Below, in pieces: positions 53,077 to 62,492 of a stretch of DNA of 64,000 nucleotides. The translations under genes and the position numbers were made by a program. The number at the start of each line of letters is the position of its first letter. The first letter of the stretch is position 1. Source of the stretch: Ruminiclostridium papyrosolvens C7 (GTDB lineage Bacteria > Bacillota > Clostridia > Acetivibrionales > DSM-1351); NCBI RefSeq assembly GCF_000421965.1, contig NZ_ATAY01000063.1, forward strand, positions 1 to 64,000, written 5' to 3'. The notes under the pieces were generated by a model. It was not told the DNA's origin. It made no database searches and saw nothing but the letters and a program-made list of their open reading frames with translations.

Positions 53077-54153
53077 TTAGAAAGTGATACAAACCTTGAA
53101 ATCGCCATATTTTCCTGTTGCATATTCAAATGCCTTTTCCCATTCCTCAATTGGGAAACAGTTTGTAATAAGACCGTCTGTTTTAAGTTTTCCGTTGCTG
53201 ATATTTTCAATTACAAACGGGTAGCAGTACGGACTAAGATGTGAACCCAGAAGGTCAAGTTCCTTACTGTCTCCGATAATTGACCAGTCAACAGTCGTCT
53301 CCTGACCAAATACACTGAATTCTACAAACCGGCCTAACTTACGTACCATTGAAAGTCCCTGCTTAACGCTGGACGGATGTCCTGTAGCTTCAATATAAAT
53401 ATCACAGCCATATCCTTCGGTTAGCTTCAGAACCTCAGCTACTACATCCTGATTTTGAGGATTAAAGACCAAATCAGCACCAAATTCTTTAGCTTTGTCC
53501 AATCTGGATTGAACCATGTCCAATACAATCAGCAATTTGGGATTTTTCATTCTTGCATAGGTAATCATTCCAAGTCCCAGAGTTCCTGCTCCCGATATAA
53601 CCACTACATCGTCGCAGCCAATTTGCGCACGGTCAACACAGTGCTTTGAGCATGCATAAGGTTCAATCAACATGGCTTTGTCAAGAGGCATGTCTTGGGG
53701 AACTTTATGGACAACTGAAGTCTTCGGATAACGGACATATTCCGCCATACCACCATTATTTTCACTCTGGAAGCCAAATATATTGTGAGGTTGGCACATC
53801 CAATAATGTCCATCCTTGCAGAATCTACACTCTCCGCATGGAACAATCTGATCTGCTGTAACTCTATCACCGATTTCAAAACCCTTTACATTTTCTCCCA
53901 GTGCCACAATTTTACCTAAAAATTCATGGCCCGGAATAAACGGAGGCTTTACCCATGAAGGTTGGCTTTCATCACCCCAGAATTTAGGAGCACCGTGCTG
54001 GCACTTTAAGTCTCCTGCGCAAACGCCGCATCCTTCTGTTTTAATAATTATATCGTCAGGTCCACATTCCGGCGTAGGGTATGCGGTTTCAAATCGGTAA
54101 TCACCAAGCCCGTAGGCTACTAGAGCTTTCATAGTCTTTGGATAGTTAGACAT
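53077..54153 (-). CDS. Zinc-dependent polyol dehydrogenase, threitol/erythritol-type
   Basis: 358 residues of the medium-chain ADH family. Catalytic zinc ligands in CGVCAGDLKC and GHE; structural zinc cysteines in CGECRFCKDGHYWMC; NAD site GAGTLGLG. The opening QHGAPKFWGDE and the QIVPCGECRFC segment resemble erythritol/L-threitol dehydrogenases as I recall them. It would oxidise a polyol to a ketose for the adjacent kinase. Ribitol or arabitol are alternatives. Confidence 0.85.
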   Translation of the reverse strand: MSNYPKTMKALVAYGLGDYRFETAYPTPECGPDDIIIKTEGCGVCAGDLKCQHGAPKFWGDESQPSWVKPPFIPGHEFLGKIVALGENVKGFEIGDRVTADQIVPCGECRFCKDGHYWMCQPHNIFGFQSENNGGMAEYVRYPKTSVVHKVPQDMPLDKAMLIEPYACSKHCVDRAQIGCDDVVVISGAGTLGLGMITYARMKNPKLLIVLDMVQSRLDKAKEFGADLVFNPQNQDVVAEVLKLTEGYGCDIYIEATGHPSSVKQGLSMVRKLGRFVEFSVFGQETTVDWSIIGDSKELDLLGSHLSPYCYPFVIENISNGKLKTDGLITNCFPIEEWEKAFEYATGKYGDFKVCITF

Positions 54154-54200
54154 AAATATCTTCCTTTCTTAATTATAATATTTATTTTAAATGTGAATTC

Positions 54201-55088
54201 TCATAAGCTATGGTAAAGAGATACGCAGTACTGACCAACACCGTATGCATATTTGGCTGCAATATCTTTCATACTTTCAGGCATATTTTTTGTAAAGCCG
54301 TAAACTTCATATGTGAAGTCGCCTGTATAATTTGTAGCTTTTAATGCTTTAAGGGCTTTTTCCCAACCTACCGTACCCATAAAAGGAAGGAAGTGCAAGT
54401 CGCTGATGCCTGTGTTGTCGTTTACATGAAGTGCAACTATCCGGCTGCCAAGTGTTTTGATTGAATTGGCCTCATCGTAATACAGACGGTTTCCATGTCC
54501 GAAATCCCAGCAAACGCCTATACGGGAATCCTTGTAGGAATCCACCAGCATACATAGTTCTTCGGCTCTTGCAGAAAATTTTCTTCTCTGGGGGTACTCG
54601 ATCATATTTTCATAAGCTATGCTTACTCTATTTTTCAATGCAAGCTCAATAATTGAATCATAAAACTCATGATTGTACCGTACACTTGCTTCATCGTCGA
54701 ATTCTTTTTGAATACATTGTGTAAAAGGATGAACTACCAGCCACTTTACCCCAAGCATACTGCTGATTAACACGCTTCTGCGTGCGAATTTATAATAATC
54801 TTCTTTCTCCAAATCACTTTTCCAATCCGGCATGTATCCCGGATTGTAAGGTAAATGGGCTTGTGAAAAATCAATCCCTAATTTTTGACTTTCGTTAATA
54901 ATTTCATCGGCGTAGCTTTGCCAGTCATCTTCGCTTAATTCAGTTCTTGTGAAAAAGAACTCTGTAAAGCTGAAGTCAAGCGTTGTAAAACCAGCCTCCC
55001 TGCATCGGCGTATTGATTCCAAATACGGTGTATGCAGTCCGCCGTCCCTGCGTTTTGAAAAAAGATTAGTAGAAGTTGCCAGACGCAT
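54201..55088 (-). CDS. Sugar phosphate isomerase/epimerase-type TIM barrel 2
   Basis: 295 residues of the AP-endonuclease-2-like (xylose isomerase) superfamily. The metal-site glutamate in SIAYENM, GVCWDFGHGN and ALHVNDNTG are visible. Paralogue of the next gene upstream, which it follows by 25 bases, sharing the opening MRxATxTxLF. It probably isomerises or epimerises a ketose or its acid. Confidence 0.88.
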   Translation of the reverse strand: MRLATSTNLFSKRRDGGLHTPYLESIRRCREAGFTTLDFSFTEFFFTRTELSEDDWQSYADEIINESQKLGIDFSQAHLPYNPGYMPDWKSDLEKEDYYKFARRSVLISSMLGVKWLVVHPFTQCIQKEFDDEASVRYNHEFYDSIIELALKNRVSIAYENMIEYPQRRKFSARAEELCMLVDSYKDSRIGVCWDFGHGNRLYYDEANSIKTLGSRIVALHVNDNTGISDLHFLPFMGTVGWEKALKALKATNYTGDFTYEVYGFTKNMPESMKDIAAKYAYGVGQYCVSLYHSL

Positions 55089-55113
55089 GATTTTACTCCC
55101 CTTCTATCTGTTA

Positions 55114-55989
55114 TCAGCACAATGAAAGTAGATAGTTTCCTACATCAACACTGAAACGTGCACTTGGAATTTTTAAGCCTTCCGGCATATAATTGTTTAT
55201 TCTTATCTCATATACCAAATCGCCTTCATACCCGATTTTGGTAAGTGTCTTCATGACTTTTTCCCATGGGATTGTTCCAAGGAAAGGCAGAAGATGCAGG
55301 TCATCCTGACCGAAGTTATCATTAATGTGAAGGGCTTTTACACGACTTCCAAGCTTTTCTAAGGCAGGAATCTGATTTGTATAAACACGGTGTCCATGTC
55401 CTGTATCCCAGCAAACACCCACGGGCGCACCCTTATAGGAGTCAACCAGTTCAATCAGTTCTTCGGCCGTTGCACCGAAGCGACGTCTGTTATCCCTGTC
55501 ACACATATTTTCAAAGGCAATCCCTACATTTTCTTTAGCGGCTTGTTCTACAACTTTGTCAAAATTCTCATGGTTTGCCGCAAGGTCTGCCTGTAAATTG
55601 TATTCAGCCTTATCAATCTCTGTTACAGGGTGCATTACAGCCCATTTTACTCCCAGAATACTGCTGACATGTATTGCACGACGGGTAAGTTCATCAAAGC
55701 GTTCTTTTTCTTCAGTGCTTTTGAAATATGCACCTTTAAAAGGACGATACGGCGGGTGTGACTGTGAAAATGTAATACCAAGCTTTTCTGCCTCATTGCG
55801 GATGTTTTCAGCATTTTTTATCCAGTCATCGCCGTTTAGTTCTGTCTGACGGTTCAACATGGCACACATGTTTAAGTCAAGAACACTAAATCCGGCCTCC
55901 TTACAACGATGCATAGATTCAATATATCCTGTGAAGTCCTTTGTTTCCCTGCATTCTCTAAATAGTGAAGTCATTGTAGCAACACGCAT
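55114..55989 (-). CDS. Sugar phosphate isomerase/epimerase-type TIM barrel 1
   Basis: 291 residues, same superfamily as 54201-55088: VGIAFENMCDRDNRRRFG, GVCWDTGHGH and ALHINDNFG give the metal ligands. The pair probably act on successive or alternative sugars in the pathway. GAGAAGGGAGAG precedes the ATG. A strong hairpin separates it from the binding-protein gene. Confidence 0.88.
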   Translation of the reverse strand: MRVATMTSLFRECRETKDFTGYIESMHRCKEAGFSVLDLNMCAMLNRQTELNGDDWIKNAENIRNEAEKLGITFSQSHPPYRPFKGAYFKSTEEKERFDELTRRAIHVSSILGVKWAVMHPVTEIDKAEYNLQADLAANHENFDKVVEQAAKENVGIAFENMCDRDNRRRFGATAEELIELVDSYKGAPVGVCWDTGHGHRVYTNQIPALEKLGSRVKALHINDNFGQDDLHLLPFLGTIPWEKVMKTLTKIGYEGDLVYEIRINNYMPEGLKIPSARFSVDVGNYLLSLC

Positions 55990-56025
55990 GTTTTATCTCT
56001 CCCTTCTCATACAATCGGTTAAAAT

Positions 56026-56063
56026 AAATATTTTTCTCTGCCCTAAGGCAGAGAAAAATATTT
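56026..56063 (-). terminator. Intercistronic hairpin after the sugar-binding protein gene
   Basis: Perfect 17-bp stem (arm AAATATTTTTCTCTGCC) with loop CTAA (TTAG on the minus strand), just after the binding-protein stop. No clear following T run, so it may act as a partial terminator or 3' mRNA shield, giving more binding protein than downstream enzymes. Confidence 0.75.
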
Positions 56064-56070
56064 AAGTGGA

Positions 56071-57498
56071 TTATTGTCCGTTTGCATCCAAATAGTCTTT
56101 TAATGTCATATTTACTTTTTTATCAATATTTGAAATAGTAGTTGCTCTATCCTGAGAACCTTCACTCAGCTTTATAATTTCATTCTGTACGGTAGTATCA
56201 ATATCTGTAAATGCAGGAACCCATGGCTCTAAGTAGTTAGGGTAATCCTTGGAGTTGTCGGCAATTGTCAGAATAATATTATACAGAGGATTTTTCTCTA
56301 TGAATGTCTTTACTTCAGGTAAATCGTAAGCTTTTGAATTCATGGCATAGTAGCCTGTGTTCATAAACCAGTCCCCTGATACTTTTGGGGTTGCAAGATA
56401 TTTCATAAAGTCCCATGCACCAAGACGTTTGTCGTCATTTCCCGCATCAAAAACATATAATGCAGATCCGCCAATACCTGTACCCTTTGTACTATTTGCA
56501 TCAACACGAGGAAGTTCAGCCACACCAACATCAAATGTACCTGTATTCTGAATCTTTGAAACAATTGAAGCCATTGAAGAAGTACTTGCAGTCATCATTG
56601 CATACAAGCCAGACTGAAAACCTTCATTCGGACTAACTACACCGTAATCAACGCCGCCAGTAGCCAAGACCTTTTCCCATTCTGTCAGGAAGTGGTCAAG
56701 AGTTCCGTCTTTTGTCATTGCAAGAGTGGTAGGAGTACCCTTACGGCCGTCTGCGTTGTCAAACATATACTTTTCGCTGCCTTGCATAGGAATCCATGAT
56801 CCCAGGAGGAAGAAACGAGTCTTTGTACCAAGGCCGAAAGTTTTGATTTTATCTCCACTCTTAACAGTCAGGGCCTTAACGTATGTAGCCAGTTCTTCCA
56901 AAGTTGTAGGTGCTTTATTTGGATCAAGTCCTGCTGCCTTAAACATATCTTTGTTATAGTACAGCATAACTGATGAGTTTGAGAACGGTAAACCAAGAAC
57001 CTTTCCGTTATACATTGCATAGTGCAGTGCATTTGCATTAAGGTCATTTAAATTAATTCCGTTGGCATCAATATCAACAAAATTCTGAATAGGATAGATA
57101 TACTTGCTTTCCTTTACATCAAATATACCCTTTGAGCTCATCTGCATAATGTCAGGAAGTTCGTTTGCAGCGTCAGCTTGTAATATAGCAGATAACTTTG
57201 TAGAAGCTTCATCGTATTCTCCCTGATATATAAGGTCTACGGTGATTCCTTTTTTAGTACCTTCTGATGAGTTGTACTCGTCAACCGTTTTCTTAAGCTG
57301 ATCAGCAATGTTACCTTTCATTGAGTGCCAGAAAGTAACCTTGACCGGAGCTGAAGGCAGTATACTTCCTGTTGCTGCCTTAGTTGCAGTAGGTTCTGTC
57401 TTTGTGCTGTCAGTAGGTTCCGAAGACCCACAACCCACAAATATGGAAGCAGACATAACTACACTTACAAACAATGCTAAAATTCTTTTAAGTTTCAT
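56071..57498 (-). CDS. ABC sugar-binding lipoprotein
   Basis: 475 residues. Signal peptide with lipobox FVGC (C23). The body VKVTFWHSMKGNIADQLKKTVDEYN and later LPFSNSSVMLYYNKDMF is typical of UgpB/MalE-type solute-binding proteins (family 1). It captures a sugar, polyol or glycerophospho-compound. It lies 72 bases after the second permease. Confidence 0.92.
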   Translation of the reverse strand: MKLKRILALFVSVVMSASIFVGCGSSEPTDSTKTEPTATKAATGSILPSAPVKVTFWHSMKGNIADQLKKTVDEYNSSEGTKKGITVDLIYQGEYDEASTKLSAILQADAANELPDIMQMSSKGIFDVKESKYIYPIQNFVDIDANGINLNDLNANALHYAMYNGKVLGLPFSNSSVMLYYNKDMFKAAGLDPNKAPTTLEELATYVKALTVKSGDKIKTFGLGTKTRFFLLGSWIPMQGSEKYMFDNADGRKGTPTTLAMTKDGTLDHFLTEWEKVLATGGVDYGVVSPNEGFQSGLYAMMTASTSSMASIVSKIQNTGTFDVGVAELPRVDANSTKGTGIGGSALYVFDAGNDDKRLGAWDFMKYLATPKVSGDWFMNTGYYAMNSKAYDLPEVKTFIEKNPLYNIILTIADNSKDYPNYLEPWVPAFTDIDTTVQNEIIKLSEGSQDRATTISNIDKKVNMTLKDYLDANGQ

Positions 57499-57570
57499 TT
57501 TCCTTTCCTCCTTTAAATTATTTATTAATATTTTCTTATTTGAAGCTATATATAAGAAATGTGTTACAAT

Positions 57571-58407
57571 TTAACCCTTTACCGAACCGCTGGCGATACC
57601 GCGAACAATGTTTCGCTGACCGAATGCGAAGATAATTATTGTAGGAAGTAATATAATTGCAATTGCTGCAAAAATCGGAGCCTTAACACCAGAATCATCT
57701 GCTGCCAGCATTGTTATACCAACCTGTACCGTTCTCATTTCAGGCCTGTTGGTAACAAGCAGAGGCCACAGGTATGTGTTCCACACCGCAACAAAGGAAT
57801 TTAACGAAAGAGCGGTAATGGTAGCTTTTGAAACCGGAATACATATCTCGAAAAAGAATTGCAGGTCTCCGCAGCCGTCAAGAAATGCCGCTTCACGGAG
57901 GGAGCTGGAAATTGTCTTGAAACTTTGCCGGAACATAAACACCTGAATCGCTGATACAAAATAGACTGCCATGATACCTACATATGAGTTAAGCAGACCC
58001 AGTTTGCTTATAGTAATGTAGTTCGGGATTAAAACTGCTTCCGTTGGTATCATCATTGTACCTATTATTATGAAAAACAGAACATTTTTGCCTTTGAAGT
58101 TGAAAAATGCAAAGGAATATGCCGCAAACATTGAAAGCAACAATCTTACCAGTGTAACCACCACTGCTATTAAGAGTGAATTCAGCATAAACCGCGGTAC
58201 CAGTGAGTCAAACAGAACGTGCTTGAAATTATCAAAATAAGTAAAATCTTTTGGAAAAATTGTCGGCGGATAGCTGTCAAATGTAGCATCGTCTTTAAAC
58301 CCGCACATAAAAGCATAAAAAAGAGGGAATGCAATCAGGATACCTAAAGCCAAAGAGAAAACCGATTCAACAATGCTTTTAGCCTTTATAATTTTATTGG
58401 GAATCAA
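57571..58407 (-). CDS. ABC sugar permease, MalG/UgpE-type
   Basis: 278 residues with six membrane segments. The cytoplasmic EAA loop is REAAFLDGCGDLQFFFEICIP. It overlaps the partner permease by four bases. No ATPase gene is in the operon, so a shared MsmK-type ATPase encoded elsewhere is expected. Confidence 0.93.
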   Translation of the reverse strand: MIPNKIIKAKSIVESVFSLALGILIAFPLFYAFMCGFKDDATFDSYPPTIFPKDFTYFDNFKHVLFDSLVPRFMLNSLLIAVVVTLVRLLLSMFAAYSFAFFNFKGKNVLFFIIIGTMMIPTEAVLIPNYITISKLGLLNSYVGIMAVYFVSAIQVFMFRQSFKTISSSLREAAFLDGCGDLQFFFEICIPVSKATITALSLNSFVAVWNTYLWPLLVTNRPEMRTVQVGITMLAADDSGVKAPIFAAIAIILLPTIIIFAFGQRNIVRGIASGSVKG

Positions 58408-59348
58408 TCGTATACCACTCCTTTCTTTTCATACATGAAGTTGAACATCAGGAATATAAATGCAAGCAAGAAAGTTACAATACTGGCTGTAGAACCAAGT
58501 GCGTAATTGCCGCTTCTGAAACCGGTAGTATATACATAGTAAATCATTGTGGATGTAGAATTGACCGGGCCGCCCTTTGTAAGAATCATGGTTGGTGCAT
58601 TCATCATTATTCCTGCAACCATTTGTGTACAAAAAACAAAGAAGATAGTTGGTGATGTAATGGGTATAACAATCTTGAAAACCTTTCTCCAGTAGCCGCA
58701 ACCTTCAAGATTGGCTGATTCAATCAATTCATCAGGCACATTACGTACCGCAGCCAACAAGAGCATAAAGTTAAATCCGATATGAATCCATACCATAATT
58801 ACAGATAAAGAAGGCAATGCCCAGACTTTATCATTAAGCCAGTCTATGTTGGTTTTGTTTTGCATTACACCGATAACTTCAAGAAAGTAATTGACCAAAC
58901 CTATTTTACGGTGCAATAATTGCTGGAAAATATAACAGGAGGCAGATACTGATACCGCCATAGGCAATGCAAACAAGGTTTGATAAATATTTGAAAAAAG
59001 CTTTCTTTTGTTGGCAATCAATGCAAGAGTAAATGGTAAAATAACTGCAAGTGGTACATAAAGTAAGGTAAATTCAAGCGTTACCCCAATCGCATTCATA
59101 AACTCCTCACGACTAAAAATACCCAAATAGTTTTTTAAGCCGACAAATCTTACAATCTCACCCTGTTTGTTTACAGCAGATAAACTATATAACAGCGTTC
59201 GAATAAATGGATAATAGGAGAACGCTACCGCAAAAATAAGAATTGGTAATACAAATAAATAAGGTTTCTGGAACTCGACTATTTTTCTACCCAGAGTTTT
59301 TTTGCCCGCTATTTGTCCCCTGTCTTTTAGGGATTTTGAAGTGGACAT
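58404..59348 (-). CDS. ABC sugar permease, MalF/UgpA-type
   Basis: 314 residues with six membrane segments after a short basic N-terminus. The EAA loop is ESANLEGCGYWRKVFKIVIP. First gene of the ten-gene operon. GGGAGG precedes the ATG. The upstream region carries LacI-type operators. Confidence 0.93.
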   Translation of the reverse strand: MSTSKSLKDRGQIAGKKTLGRKIVEFQKPYLFVLPILIFAVAFSYYPFIRTLLYSLSAVNKQGEIVRFVGLKNYLGIFSREEFMNAIGVTLEFTLLYVPLAVILPFTLALIANKRKLFSNIYQTLFALPMAVSVSASCYIFQQLLHRKIGLVNYFLEVIGVMQNKTNIDWLNDKVWALPSLSVIMVWIHIGFNFMLLLAAVRNVPDELIESANLEGCGYWRKVFKIVIPITSPTIFFVFCTQMVAGIMMNAPTMILTKGGPVNSTSTMIYYVYTTGFRSGNYALGSTASIVTFLLAFIFLMFNFMYEKKGVVYD

Positions 59349-59444
59349 AAATAAACACCTCCCATGTTGTAAAAATTCTTCTATATAACATCAGCTGTGT
59401 TCAGATTTTTTCAAAACAACAGACAATGATATCGAATAAATGTA

Positions 59445-59466
59445 AAATTTGGAACATTCCAAATTT
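59445..59466. promoter_or_regulatory. LacI-type operator 1
   Basis: AAATTTGGAA-CA-TTCCAAATTT, 10-bp perfect arms around a two-base centre. About 100 bases upstream of the permease ATG. Shares TTGGAAC with the next three sites. Confidence 0.75.
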
Positions 59467-59585
59467 AATTTAAAAATACATTTTCTCTCTTTCCTTCTAA
59501 TTACTATGCATATTGTATAATTTTTTTAAAAATCAGCTGACTTTATTGAACAATTTGTATATATACTATGTATAACATTTTTATC

Positions 59586-59597
59586 TGGAACGTTCTA
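59586..59597. promoter_or_regulatory. LacI-type operator 2
   Basis: TGGAACGTTCTA, one base from the perfect palindrome of operator 3, centred 31 bases from it (about three helical turns), which favours cooperative binding. Confidence 0.7.
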
Positions 59598-59616
59598 AAT
59601 ACTGTTTATTGTTTTT

Positions 59617-59628
59617 TGGAACGTTCCA
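59617..59628. promoter_or_regulatory. LacI-type operator 3
   Basis: TGGAACGTTCCA, a perfect 12-bp palindrome with the central CG typical of LacI-family operators. Confidence 0.78.
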
Positions 59629-59801
59629 TCAATCTGATGTCTATATATTAGTTCATATGCTAATCGAAGTCAATACATTTTGCATAAATTTTTTGAAATA
59701 TTTTTTTATTTTTTGTCGAATTATAACAATATTATTATTGGAATAATTTATTATTGAGTCAACAATATTGACATTATTTACTGCAGGTTATATAATTTTA
59801 A

Positions 59802-59815
59802 TTGGAACGGTTTAA
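59802..59815. promoter_or_regulatory. LacI-type operator 4, half-degenerate
   Basis: TTGGAACGGTTTAA has an intact left half and degenerate right half. It lies about 120 bases before the LacI gene and may serve autoregulation. Confidence 0.55.
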
Positions 59816-59884
59816 TGAAGTTTATCTAAGCATTGTTAAATCAGCTAAGTAAATTTTAATATTGATAAAATATATTGTAAAGCC

Positions 59885-59899
59885 CTCGGAGTTTCCGAG
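59885..59899 (+). other. Small GC-rich hairpin in the LacI leader
   Basis: CTCGGA-GTT-TCCGAG, a perfect 6-bp stem about 30 bases ahead of the LacI ATG. No T tract. Possible mRNA 5' structure. The rest of the 59349-59930 gap is AT-rich with the operators and no ORF. Confidence 0.5.
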
Positions 59900-59930
59900 C
59901 ACAGACTTTCATATATAAGGAGGGATTTGA

Positions 59931-60959
59931 ATGAAGGTTACAATTCTTGACGTTGCACGGGAAGCAAATGTTTCCAAAAGCACTGTTTCGCTTGTCCTTA
60001 ATAATTCAAAGGCCGTTAAGCTTGAAACACAATATAAGGTGCGTGAGGCAATAAAGAAGCTAAATTATACACCAAATCTAGCTGCACGTGAACTAACCAC
60101 CAGTCGCACACACACTCTGGGTATAGTTTTTTTAACATCCAATCATTTTAAAAAGGCCTATGCTTTTGATTCTGTGGCAGAAACACTTTTATATGACACC
60201 AGCAATGGAATATATACCGGCCTTAAAAATACGGATTATGCACTGCTTACAGAACGGTTCTCATCTGTCAGCAATCCCGATGCACTACCGTCATTGATTA
60301 TGAACCGCAGAATTGACGGTGTGTTCCTCATAGGAGGTCTGTTTACGTCTGACCTCATTGAACATTTAAGGCAAATTAATCTTCCGACTGTAATTATCGG
60401 TCTGCAATACAACGGAACGGATTCCATCTTCTCCGAAATGGAACAGGTTGGTTACCTTGCGTGCAAGGAGCTTCTTGAAAAACACCATAAGAGAATTCTG
60501 TTTCTAAACGGTCCTGCTAACAGCAGTAATTCTCAAAAAAAACTTTCGGGAATGCAAAGAGCCTTTTCCGAATACAATGTAGATCCCAAAGGTCTATATG
60601 TAGTTAATTCAGGTTACACCGGTTTGGATGGTTATAAGTCATTAAAAGAAATTTGGGAATCCGGATTACGACCGGATGCTATTTTCGGAGCAAGCGACGG
60701 TATTACTTCCGGCGCCATGAGGTTTTTGTTTGATCAAAAGGTTAATATTCCGGAGGATTTGTCTCTTATCGGGTATGAAAGTTCTATCCTGTCTGAATAT
60801 TCTCCTGTCAAGCTTACTGTTATTGATGCTCATAAGGAGAAAATGGGTGAAGAAGCATGTCGTGCACTCCTGAAAAGGATTGAAAAGCCGCGTTCAAATA
60901 CCGTTTGGTTAGGAATTCCACCAACTTTGTCCCATGGTTCCTCTGTAATAGAACGTTAA
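59931..60959 (+). CDS. LacI-family transcriptional regulator
   Basis: 342 residues. The LacI helix-turn-helix (TILDVAREANVSKSTVSLVLNN) and hinge region (LNYTPNLAARELTTSRTHTLGI) precede a sugar-binding domain. It lies divergent from the sugar operon with operator copies between, so it should repress that operon until a sugar or sugar phosphate binds. AAGGAGG before ATG. Confidence 0.95.
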   Translation: MKVTILDVAREANVSKSTVSLVLNNSKAVKLETQYKVREAIKKLNYTPNLAARELTTSRTHTLGIVFLTSNHFKKAYAFDSVAETLLYDTSNGIYTGLKNTDYALLTERFSSVSNPDALPSLIMNRRIDGVFLIGGLFTSDLIEHLRQINLPTVIIGLQYNGTDSIFSEMEQVGYLACKELLEKHHKRILFLNGPANSSNSQKKLSGMQRAFSEYNVDPKGLYVVNSGYTGLDGYKSLKEIWESGLRPDAIFGASDGITSGAMRFLFDQKVNIPEDLSLIGYESSILSEYSPVKLTVIDAHKEKMGEEACRALLKRIEKPRSNTVWLGIPPTLSHGSSVIER

Positions 60960-61025
60960 ATTTTACTTACAACATACGCTATAAAAATAATTATAATTCA
61001 TTCAGAACAAGAGAGGAGATTTTTT

Positions 61026-62393
61026 ATGAATATTCAACAGTTACAATGTGATGTTGCGGTTATCGGAGGTGGACCCGCCGGAATTGCTGCAGCACTGGCA
61101 GCCGCCAGAAACGGCGCCAGAGTTTTTCTTGCAGATCGCAACGAGTATCTTGGAGGTAACATGGCTTCAGGACTTCCTTTGCTCGGTTTTCTTGATAAAA
61201 ATGGAAACCAGGTAACAGGCGGTATTGCACAAGAAATCGTAGATAAATTAACATTGCGTGGTGCGTGTCTGGGTCATAACCCGTGCCCACTGCATAATTC
61301 AGTTACAATCATTGACTCTGAAATGATGAAAGTTCTTGCCTTTGAGATGTGCAGAGAAGCTGGAATTCAGGTTTTACTACACTGCGAGGTTATTGATGTT
61401 AATGTTGAAAATGGCCGAATTGACAGGGTGTATCTCATGGGTAAAGGCACACGCTATGATATTGAAGCTTCCGTTTTTATAGATGCCACAGGCGACGGTG
61501 ATGTTGCATATCTTTCAGGTGCTACATATGAAAAGGGTCAACAGGAAACAGGGATTTTACAACCCCCTTCCCTACTTTTCACTCTTAGCAATTTTAATGA
61601 AGAAAAGTTCTGGAGTTTCTTAGAAGAGCATCCTGAGGATTTGATTCCCGCTGAAAGCATGAATGTATCCAACGGATATGATGTACAATTTTTCAGAAGC
61701 CACCCGGGCTATGTATTCCTCGGTCTGCGAAACACATTGACACGAATGAGTGAACAAAACTTAAATCCATTTAAAAGAGATACTCTAATATATATTAAAA
61801 CCCCACATCCGGGTCAGATTTGCATTAATGCCACACGTATTTTAAACTTTGACGGAACTGATCTCAAGGATTTAACCCGGGGCGGCGAAGAAGGTATGCA
61901 GCAAATCATAAATATAACTGAGTTTCTTAAAAAATATATACCGGGCTTTGAAGACTCTTATGTTTCCTACATTAACAGTTCCATAGGTATTCGTGAAACC
62001 CGCCGTTTTTTCGGCATTAAGAGACTTACTATAGACAATGTGACCAATGGTGTTATTCCTGAGGACAGCATTGCTCTTGGCTCCTACAAAGTAGACATTC
62101 ATAACGGTCTGAATAGTTCTACCGACCTTATTGACCTTGAAGGGCCATATGGAATTCCTCTGGGCTGCCTAATCAGTAGTGATGTGAATAATCTGGTACT
62201 TAGCGGAAGATGTATTTCCATGGATGCACCTTCATTAGCCAGTGCCCGGGTAATGACTACCTGTATGGCAATTGGACAAGCTGCCGGAGTATGCGCTTCT
62301 CTTTCTACTAAAAAGAATATCCTCCCTTCTTCGGTTAACAGTGCGGAAGTAAGAGATATACTACTAGAAGAAAAAGCGATTCTTAGTATTTAA
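61026..62393 (+). CDS. FAD-dependent oxidoreductase
   Basis: 455 residues. The N-terminal dinucleotide motif VAVIGGGPAGIAAALAAARNGA binds FAD. FIDATGDGDVAYLSGA and the C-terminal SGRCISMDAPSLASARVMTTC match the FAD_oxidored family, often found with sugar catabolic operons but mostly of unknown substrate. It lies 66 bases after lacI with GAGAGGAG upstream and probably belongs to the same regulon, perhaps oxidising the polyol or an intermediate. Confidence 0.88.
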   Translation: MNIQQLQCDVAVIGGGPAGIAAALAAARNGARVFLADRNEYLGGNMASGLPLLGFLDKNGNQVTGGIAQEIVDKLTLRGACLGHNPCPLHNSVTIIDSEMMKVLAFEMCREAGIQVLLHCEVIDVNVENGRIDRVYLMGKGTRYDIEASVFIDATGDGDVAYLSGATYEKGQQETGILQPPSLLFTLSNFNEEKFWSFLEEHPEDLIPAESMNVSNGYDVQFFRSHPGYVFLGLRNTLTRMSEQNLNPFKRDTLIYIKTPHPGQICINATRILNFDGTDLKDLTRGGEEGMQQIINITEFLKKYIPGFEDSYVSYINSSIGIRETRRFFGIKRLTIDNVTNGVIPEDSIALGSYKVDIHNGLNSSTDLIDLEGPYGIPLGCLISSDVNNLVLSGRCISMDAPSLASARVMTTCMAIGQAAGVCASLSTKKNILPSSVNSAEVRDILLEEKAILSI

Positions 62394-62454
62394 GAATACC
62401 TGCCGTCAATGTTCTTAAGCTTTGACGACTTTGTATTGACACAAAGACATTAAA

Positions 62455-62479
62455 AAACCACACCGGTTAGGTGTGGTTT
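62455..62479. terminator. Bidirectional terminator
   Basis: AAACCACACC/GGTGTGGTTT, a perfect 10-bp stem with a GGTTA loop between the FAD oxidoreductase and the convergent AraC gene. The A tract on the left serves the minus strand. Confidence 0.85.
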
Positions 62480-62492
62480 CAGCTTTTAAGTA

